DNA of 13,428 bases from positions 1 to 13,428 of the forward strand of contig CADCUZ010000044.1 of assembly GCA_902806015.1 (NCBI GenBank). Reading direction: 5' to 3'. The notes under the pieces were generated by a model. It saw only the letters and a program-made list of their open reading frames with translations. It had not been told where the DNA came from and did no database searches. The stretch's first letter is position 1, and the number at the start of each line of letters is the position of its first letter. The translations under genes and the position numbers were made by a program. Source of the stretch: an uncultured Rubrobacteraceae bacterium (GTDB taxonomy: Bacteria; Actinomycetota; Rubrobacteria; Rubrobacterales; Rubrobacteraceae). Shown here piece after piece: positions 13,227-13,428 of this stretch.

Positions 13227-13428
13227 TTATCGCGTAACGACGCCCTGGGTCCTGTCGAAGATGTGCAGCTTCCTGTAGATGTTCGAAGTCTGGTTGCGCA
13301 CCGCCTCCGAGATACCGAGAGAGTGTGCTATCTGCCTGTCGCCCATACCCTAAGCCAGGGCCCTTATCACCTCGAACTTTCTTTCGGTAAGCGGCCCTCA
13401 TTCACCTTCAACCTTGCTCTCCAGTAGT
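13227..13428 (-). pseudogene. LuxR/NarL-type response regulator remnant, C-terminal HTH (runs off window)
   Basis: Translating the minus strand to the TAA at 13227-13229 gives a LuxR-type HTH: LTERKFEVIRALA, stop, GMGDRQIAHSLGISEAVRNQ, then TSNIYRKLHIFDRTQGVV. TAG lies at 13350-13352, where Arg, Glu or Lys normally precedes Gly-Met, and a second in-frame TGA at 13398-13400 precedes LTER. The receiver domain would lie beyond the window end. Two stops in one conserved domain mark it as a pseudogene. It was probably the partner of the adjacent kinase, but it points the opposite way, tail to tail. Confidence 0.8.

Noticed and set aside
1..13428. CRISPR array, IS element or phage integrase gene
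   Set aside because: No spaced short-repeat array, transposase or integrase motifs were found in any frame.

Overview
The window is high-GC DNA with GTG and TTG starts, GGAGG-type ribosome binding sites and tightly coupled genes. Gene content (ECF41/SigJ-type sigma factor, FluG-type amidohydrolase, DUF4397 surface protein with an LPxTG-like tail) points to an actinobacterium. Overall style suggests a deep-branching, Rubrobacter-like lineage; that placement is inference from style, not a database match.

Layout. (1) 2-145: the last codons of an ECF41/SigJ-like sigma factor. (2) 146-888: no intact gene; it holds the 3' half of a tRNA-Ala(UGC) gene (710-755), followed by a hairpin cluster that can terminate the leftward gene next door. 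(3) 889-2106 (-): a PLP enzyme of the cystathionine gamma-synthase/lyase family. (4) 2107-2688: a divergent control region with a strongly folded leader. (5) 2689-9526 (+): the core of the window. It encodes an APC-type amino acid permease, a DUF6885-like protein with a papain/C39-like Cys-His-Asp pattern, a glutamine synthetase-like ligase, an M20D amidohydrolase, an SDR broken by one extra base, and an amidohydrolase resembling the N-terminal half of fungal FluG and plant NodGS. From the DUF6885-like gene onward the genes overlap or nearly touch. (6) 9527-10071: a second tRNA-Ala 3' fragment (9793-9834, 41/42 identical to the first) and a strong hairpin. (7) 10072-11801 (-): a secreted DUF4397 protein with an LPDSGG tail, then a Crp/Fnr-family regulator. 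(8) 11802-13428: a decayed region with a 34-codon Tat-leader ORF, a PAS-histidine kinase with an internal deletion and frameshift, and a convergent LuxR/NarL response-regulator remnant with two in-frame stops.

How it may work. The permease could import an amine or amino acid derivative and the synthetase-like enzyme could ligate glutamate to it. The M20D and FluG-type hydrolases and the SDR could then process the product. The synthetase and FluG-type amidohydrolase are the two halves of FluG/NodGS, here encoded separately in one operon. A spaced 27-bp element (AAYGTGGGG, six variable bases, CGTGAGATATTG) lies upstream of both the permease and the DUF6885-led operon, so the two units are probably co-regulated. 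The substrate cannot be read from the sequence.

The metabolic block (889-9526) lies between the two tRNA-Ala fragments. This makes a mobile or formerly mobile segment plausible, although no integrase is visible.
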